Assembly: GCA_024291935.2 (NCBI GenBank)
Contig: CM044317.1
Location: 64,098,730 to 64,162,729, forward strand
DNA: 64,000 nucleotides
Source of the DNA: Okapia johnstoni
Taxonomy: Eukaryota > Chordata > Mammalia > Artiodactyla > Giraffidae
Reading direction: 5' to 3'
The stretch's first letter is position 1. Every line of letters begins with the position of its first letter. Shown in pieces: positions 58,119 through 64,000 of the stretch. Position numbers and translations under genes: made by a program. The notes under the pieces are model-generated. The model saw only the letters and a program-made list of their open reading frames with translations, was not told the DNA's origin and did not search any database.

Positions 58119-59876
58119 GATGGATAAGATAGGAACTTGTACAAGAAGGGGGTTGATAGAAAGGATGAACCAAATAGAGAGTAAAGAGGTTGGAGGAGGA
58201 TTAAGTGTTCAGTTTGACATTATGTATAGGTAAAAATGCAGTAAAGTAAGGCTAGAATTGTAGGATGGAGTCAGACAATGGAAAGCTTTATACACTCCTA
58301 TAGGAGTTAGGCTTCATTCTCTAGATTCTTGAATAGAGAAAGGACTTAATCAGATATGTGCCTGAATATGATATTTTGGATAAAATCTGTAGGATAGATT
58401 TGGGGGCTCAGTTAGGTGTCTACTGTAGCCATTTAGAGAAGTGGAGATAGCAGTCTAAATGGGATGGAGACAAAAGTGCTGTGATTTGAATAGAGTGTAG
58501 ACCAGGGTCAGAGAGAGGAAAATTAGATCAGATTATTTTTGAGAGTGTACTCAACAGTGCCTACAACATAGTGAGTGTTTAATACTTGTTTGTTGAAAGG
58601 TTATAAACTTGCTATAAGAAAAGCATCTGCTCGTTAGAGCAGAAGACACCTAATGTTACCCTGAGCTAGAGAGTCAGCCTGAGGGCCGCGGCCAGCTACT
58701 CAGAGTGTGGTCCGTGGACCTGTGCTAATTCAGACTGTGTAACCAGACTGTGATGAGGACACGGATCAGGAGTATGCATTTTGAAATATTGATAGCAACT
58801 TGACAGATTACTTTTATGTCTTTTCTTCTAATATTAAAATACTGAGTCGTGTATTTTCATTTTTTTGTTTTTGCCATTTTATTTTTCTAGCAGTCAGTGT
58901 TTTGAATTGCACTTTTCAAAAGAATTGTCTTCAGTGAATTGAAAAAAAGAACTGATATTCTGCAGTAGATCATTTGAGAAGCACTGGTTCCAGCCCAGTA
59001 TCCAAGAGGGAGCTACATCAAGTCTGGATCCTGGAAGTGTGTCTGATCATGGGGGCAGGATAGCATCTTAGGGCGATGCTTGTCATGGCCCTGGAAATCT
59101 GTGTATCCCAGTTGGTGATAAGGAGGCAGCACCTTGGGCCTGAGAATAGTTGCGCTAAGTATCAAGGACTCCACCCAATCACCTAAAAGGGACCCCCTGG
59201 AATGGGGAAGCTATTTAGAGATGAGAAGGGGTACAGCGCAGCATCCCAGTTCTGTGAAATAGGCTACAAGTGGACAGTGCTACTTTTCAGGGACCCTGAA
59301 GTTAAAGAGAGCAGATTCTAGGTCTGAGTGACAGAAAGGAGGGTCAGGGTTACATGGGACCTCGGCATGAGTGGCAGGGCCACTGGCATGGCTCTACTTC
59401 AGGCTCTGAGGGGCACAGAGTAGGACCAGAGAGAACCTCGGGGGCCAGACAAGCACAGGCTCAGCTGGAGGTGCTAGTGGAAGTCTGGATGGCATAGTTT
59501 GGGGAGGGATTATGAGGTGGGGGTTTCTAAACAGAACTTTTGAGAAGCTCTGCTCTGACTAGGAGCTGAGTAAGTGAAGAGTCTGTTCATAGCGCACATC
59601 ATGCAAAAGGTCTGTGTGCTGATGATATGATACAGTGGAGAGGGAAAAATTGCACGTACAGTGGAGAGGGAAAAATTGCACATGGAGGAAGGAGTGGGAT
59701 GGAGGAAGGAGAAAAGCTTGGGAGGGCTGAGATGGTAGGAGCCAAGGTGCAGGGGAGGGGGTAGGCTTTGAGAAGCCAGGACACTCCGTGGCCCAGGAGA
59801 GGAGAGGGAGAGCATGGGTATCAATGGAAATAACTGGGTAGATTTGGTGGTGAGAATAAAAGCTGATTCCTGTCTT
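58119..59876. other. SLC35F1 intron 1, unassigned, purine-rich
   Basis: G/A-rich on the plus strand. A short duplication of 'acagtggagagggaaaaatt' is seen at 59631-59650 and 59658-59677. 'atagtgagtgtttaatactt' near 58570 may be an L2 end. No exon is recognised. The 104-residue minus frame is the complement of the purine-rich tract. Confidence 0.4.
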
Positions 59877-59889
59877 GTGGCTTTTCTTT

Positions 59890-60114
59890 GTTTTTTTTTA
59901 ATTAATTAATTTATTTTTATTTGAAGGATAATTGCTTTACAATGTTGGTTTCATTTCTGCCATCCATCAGCATGAATTAGCCATAGGTGTACCTCTGTCT
60001 CCTCCCTCTTGAACCTCCCTTCCACCTCCCATCCTTTCCCAGCCCTCTAGGTTGTCACAGCGCCCCAGTTTGAGTTTCCTGAGTCGTACAGCCAATTTCC
60101 ACGGGCTCTCTATG
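59890..60114 (-). repeat. Ruminant L1 3' end with TSD
   Basis: Antisense 3' terminus: T/A-rich tail, 'gaaggataattgctttacaa', 'cagcatgaattagccatagg' and 'cgccccagtttgagtttcct'. A perfect 13-base duplication GTGGCTTTTCTTT lies at 59877-59889 and 60115-60127. Confidence 0.92.
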
Positions 60115-60127
60115 GTGGCTTTTCTTT

Positions 60128-61627
60128 TTCTGTGAACTGTGAGCTCATCCTATCAGTTCAGACTGAAGGTGCTGGGTGGTGAGGAAGGGGTGGGGTATAG
60201 GGCGTTTGTACAGAGACAGCTGGGAAGCAGTCATTTTGGAGGGTCAGAAAGGAGACATAGTAGAGAAGCAGAGTAGGATCTAAGGATTTATGTGCGTATT
60301 TAACTTTGTGGTGGGGAAGGGGTGAGGAGTGTGATGGATGGGAAGAAGCTACTGATGTTTAGAGTGCGTCTTGGAAAGGGTTAACTCAGAAACAGATCTG
60401 GGCCCTGGTGACAGGGCAGGCAAGAACCCCCAGTGGATGCAGCTGTGAAGAAGTCAGGATATTAGTGCAGGGCATACTTAGGGGAGCTGGGGAGGATTGA
60501 GGGCTTGATTATATTTGGGAGTGGGGTGTGAGAGAGAGAAGAGGGGGTTAAACATCCCTTGGAGATTTTGTGGGCCTCTGGAATGATGACTTCCCCTTCA
60601 GAATGTAAAATGTCAGATGTTCTGTCTCAGGGAACTGACCTTAGGTTTTTTTTTTTTCCGGGGCGGGGAGTGGCCTCAAAATTCTCATTTGTATACTGGT
60701 TAAAATAATCCCAGGCCTCCATTTCCCATTGCATTTGGGGAAGTTTTAAATGAAATAACATCTGGGAGACGGCTTGGAAAGCTGCCAAGTGCTATGCATC
60801 TGTTGTCTTGGTCACAAAATTGGATGGGGCACCCGGCTTCTCATGGCCTTGCGCTATCCCAGCCCTGGATGATTGCTGATGGGCGCTCTGGCATGCGGAA
60901 GACCTGGAGATGCAGGCGCTGCTGTCTCGGGGGTTTTCCTCCCGAGCCTGGTCGAGAGTCTGAAGTAGAACTCACCCATCCACGAATGAGGCACAAATCT
61001 GTTTACTTCAATGTATTCTATTTTTTTTCAAAAGCTAGATAGATTTAAAACACTTTTGGTTTTAAGAAAGCCTCTTCTAGGGGAAGACTGACTTGGCAGA
61101 AGGCATCTGTCCTGCCGTCTGATCGCGCCCCTCAGAGTGATGGTTCCTTCGGAGGTACCTGTATGTTAAGGAGAGTCTGACAGCCTTCAGGAAAGGGTTA
61201 GTGCCTCTTGAACCAGGGAGATTTCACAATGAGTGTGCGCCTAAAAGGCTCCATAGAGCCGGCAGTGGGACAGACAGAGCGGCTCAGAGGGAAGGGACAG
61301 AGCAGCTTTAATGTGCTAATGAGGGGAAGCCCAGATGCCCGCGGATCAGAGGAGCTCTTTGTGACATGCGGATGGCTGGAGGCTCTGTCCTTATCTGGAT
61401 CCTGCCGCAGGGAGGAGAAACACTGTGCCCTCACACAGGGGCCTTTCCTCCAGAGATAGCCCTCCAGGGGCTCCCAGTGCTGCTGGGCGCTGAAGGGCTG
61501 CGGAAAGTCCCAGGGTGAGGTGAGGGCTGGAAAGCAGGGAGGCTGGGGGTGGGGGACGAGTAAGTGGGGAGGATGGAGGATGGGAAGGGGGAGCACTGTC
61601 CTGCAGGGTGTGTGGAGTCAGAAAATT
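60128..61627. other. SLC35F1 intron 1, unassigned
   Basis: No repeat recognised. Part of it (60780-61600) is more GC-rich than its surroundings, but I see no exon or CpG-island structure. The frames here (132, 83 and 82 residues) lack any recognisable domain. Confidence 0.4.
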
Positions 61628-61640
61628 AGGAAAGAGCTTT

Positions 61641-61846
61641 GTGTTAGTCGCTCAGCTGTGTCTGACTCTATGCAACCCAATGGACTGAAGCCTGCCAAAC
61701 TCCTCTGTCTGTGGGGATGCTCCAGGCAAGAATACTGGAGTGGGTTGTCATTCCCTTCTCCAGAGGATCTTCCTGACCTAGGGATCGAACTTAGGTCTCC
61801 TGCATTGCAGGTGGATTCTTTTATCATCTGAGCCAGTAGGGAAGCC
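61641..61846 (-). repeat. Bov-tA SINE
   Basis: Antisense full-length copy. AGGAAAGAGCTTT (61628-61640) and AGGAAGGACCTTT (61847-61859) look like a diverged target duplication. Confidence 0.92.
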
Positions 61847-61859
61847 AGGAAGGACCTTT

Positions 61860-62376
61860 ACAGCATCACAGAATGAACTGTTGTCCCTCCAGTGCTGCCG
61901 AGCTTGATGAGTGGCAGTGTTCAAGCCAGTCTAGAAGGTGGTGATCTGTCCTTGAAAATAGCGCAGGTCAGTTTTCATCTAGTTACGGAGTAAGTCTGAA
62001 ACACCACAAAACCTAAACAAATCCAAACTACCATCAGCCAGTGAGTGCTGGGATGAATTTCACGTTCTGATTATTCTATTCAGTGATGGCTAGTGGGGAG
62101 AGGTCAGGAGTAGGATCAGGGACCTTGTCCTAAAGCTGAGTTTGCATAGGAGGACATAGTATTTACAAAGCTCATGTGTTTACTTGTACTGACCCATCTA
62201 CTGACGGAGAGATTGGGTAGCCAAAGCACACCTAGGTTTGCTACTGTCTCTGGAAGTATGAGTTCCCAGAGAAGATCAACAAATGAAGCCTTCGGTCCAT
62301 GGTGCCTTGACCTTCTCTTTATCTCTGACTTTTCATTTCTGAATCTTTCTGGGAATATGTAAATACTTAAATATAA
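61860..62376. other. SLC35F1 intron 1, unassigned
   Basis: No recognised repeat or exon. Confidence 0.4.
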
Positions 62377-62389
62377 TATCTATTATATA

Positions 62390-62627
62390 TATGTGTGTGT
62401 GTTTGTGTTAAGTTGCTTCAGCTGTGTCCAACTCTTTGCAATCCCTTGGACTGTAGCCTGCCAGGCTCCTCTGTCCATCGGAGTCTCCGGGCAAGAATAC
62501 TGGAGTGGATTGCTATGCCTTCCTCCAGGGGATCTTTCTGACCCAGCCATTGAAGCCTGACTTTCTTTATGTCTCCTGCATTGGCAGGCAGTTATTTTTT
62601 TTACCATTAGTGCCACGTGGGAATCCC
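62390..62627 (-). repeat. Bov-tA SINE (left arm of inverted pair)
   Basis: Antisense copy with a short TG run at its 3' side. TATCTATTATATA at 62377-62389 and 62628-62640 is its target duplication. Its tRNA head points toward the next SINE. Confidence 0.92.
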
Positions 62628-62674
62628 TATCTATTATATATGTATGTATATATATATTATTTCCCAAATAATGT

Positions 62675-62880
62675 GGGATTCCCAGGTGGCTCAGTGGTAA
62701 AGAATCCACCTGCCAATGCAGTAGACATGGGTTTGATCCTTGAGTCAGTAAGATCCCCTAGAGGAGGAAATGGCAGCCCACTCCAGTGCTCTTGCCTGGG
62801 AAAATCCCATGGACAGAGGAGCCTGGCGGGCTACAGTCCACGGGGTTGCAAAGAATCGGACATGACTGAGCAACTGAACA
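62675..62880 (+). repeat. Bov-tA SINE (right arm of inverted pair)
   Basis: Sense full-length copy with a perfect 11-base duplication CCAAATAATGT at 62664-62674 and 62881-62891. It lies 47 bases from the antisense copy, head to head. Confidence 0.94.
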
Positions 62881-62967
62881 CCAAATAATGTATCTTTGAT
62901 ATTATTTGTAATGAATCTTTGTCTATTCATCTGTCTGTCTCTTTCCACCTTTCTCTGTTTCTCTCTG

Positions 62968-62998
62968 ACACACACACACACACACACGCACACACACA
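62968..62998. repeat. (CA)n microsatellite
   Basis: About 15 CA units with one CG interruption near 62988. Confidence 0.93.
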
Positions 62999-64000
62999 GA
63001 TTGATAGAGAATAATTTTCCATTTGGAATAGTTTGTTTCCTTCTTGATGATAGCCCTCAACTTTCCTTACCATGCTTTTTTTTTTGGCTCAGAGTTGGTT
63101 CAAGGAGAATGCTTTATATTTAATGTGTTGGCTTTTTATTTAGGAACCACACTGAATTGGTATCACTTAAGAAAACAAAAATATTCAGTGTGGAATTACC
63201 TATGAGCTAGCTATATCTGAATGTGTGAATACAACTGTGGAACAAGTCAGCGCAGAAAGCTTCTGTCTCCCCCTCCTCTCCTTTCCCTGAGCCACATATG
63301 GTTTCATTACAACACTTCAGTTCCAAGTGGTGACGAGTCTGGTAACTTGATTTAATTTTTTTTCTTGTTTTTTTTTTTTTAGTTCTTCTTTTCCTTAATG
63401 CTTCCTATCTATTTCCTGCTGCTAATGGGGTCCGTGCGTTTTGGACTGACCTTCCCCAGTGCAAACCTAAAGAAGCATAGTAGGCGATAAGGTGCTTGCA
63501 CTGGTTTTAGAAAATTGATCATATGCTACTCTAATGCTGATAAGTGGACACATCTGCATCCAGTGTGAAGAGACCATAGTTATTATCTGCTTAGCCCCAA
63601 AGCGCATTGCAACCTGAGAGTATGCCTTTGAAGATGACAGGAGAAAAGTACCATCCAAAGCATTTATAGCAATGGATATCAGACTGCTCCTTTTGGATAT
63701 CAGTTTGTCAAAGAGATGAAAAGTGTGCAGGTGGGAGTGTATGTGGATGGACTACTGGGCCGCGACCGCAGTTGCCTGGGGGTGGGTTGGTGAATTGAGG
63801 TACAACAACGAAAATGTCATTCCCTGTTTGCCCCTTGTCACAGCAACAAGCAGTTCATTGGATTTAGGAACCTCTTCCTTTTTAGTTATTCTTGGAGTAG
63901 CAGGTAAAGGAGTCAGAGCCTATAATGTACTCTTCTACTAAAAAAGAATTTTCTGCAGTCTGCTATTCTTTACCACACGCTCTTCCAAATGGTGGGGGCG
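62999..64000. other. SLC35F1 intron 1, unassigned
   Basis: About 1 kb with T runs at 63077-63086 and 63369-63380 and no recognised repeat or exon. Confidence 0.4.

Overview
The window is nuclear DNA from a pecoran ruminant, most likely a bovid. It is dense in repeats found in that group: BovB (RTE-type LINE), Bov-tA and BOV-A2 SINEs, a few older cetartiodactyl CHR-type tRNA SINEs, ruminant L1 3' ends, and shared mammalian MIR, L2, MER5A and MaLR LTR copies. Nothing is bacterial, viral or plasmid-like. Nearly all open reading frames are fragments of repeats or chance frames.

One host gene is recognisable. A CpG island at about 48.2-49.8 kb holds the first coding exon of SLC35F1 (+ strand, start codon 49077, splice donor at 49245). 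SLC35F1 is a multipass membrane protein of the solute carrier 35 family. The exon encodes only the proline-rich and Gly/Ser-rich cytoplasmic N-terminus. The reading frame is broken inside the proline-rich stretch, between 49077 and 49129. A sequence or assembly error in GC-rich DNA is the likeliest reason, but a real indel is possible. Everything downstream (49245-64000) is then the start of a long intron 1, and everything upstream is promoter flank and intergenic DNA.

Layout: 0-5 kb holds a TG/TA microsatellite, a MaLR LTR, L1 3' ends and a CHR SINE. 5.0-9.4 kb is a nested mosaic in which a near full-length antisense BovB sits inside an L1 3' end. 10-34 kb is a mix of MaLR LTRs, L2, MIR, L1, MER5A and many Bov-tA copies. 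34.2-43.5 kb is comparatively poor in recognisable repeats and includes a long AT-rich inverted repeat near 38.6-38.7 kb. 44-45 kb has two BovB fragments in opposite orientation. 46.8-47.5 kb has an L1 end and a SINE. 48.2-49.8 kb is the SLC35F1 promoter and exon 1. 50-64 kb is intron 1, with MIR, Bov-tA, a possible retrocopy with a 27-nt poly(A) tail, an L1 split by a BovB, a MaLR LTR and a head-to-head inverted SINE pair.

I saw no convincing new biological system. The observations most worth checking are the broken frame in SLC35F1 exon 1, the unexplained retrocopy at 53.9-54.1 kb, the inverted structures at 38.6 and 62.4-62.9 kb, and BovB fragments that lack the usual 3' end.
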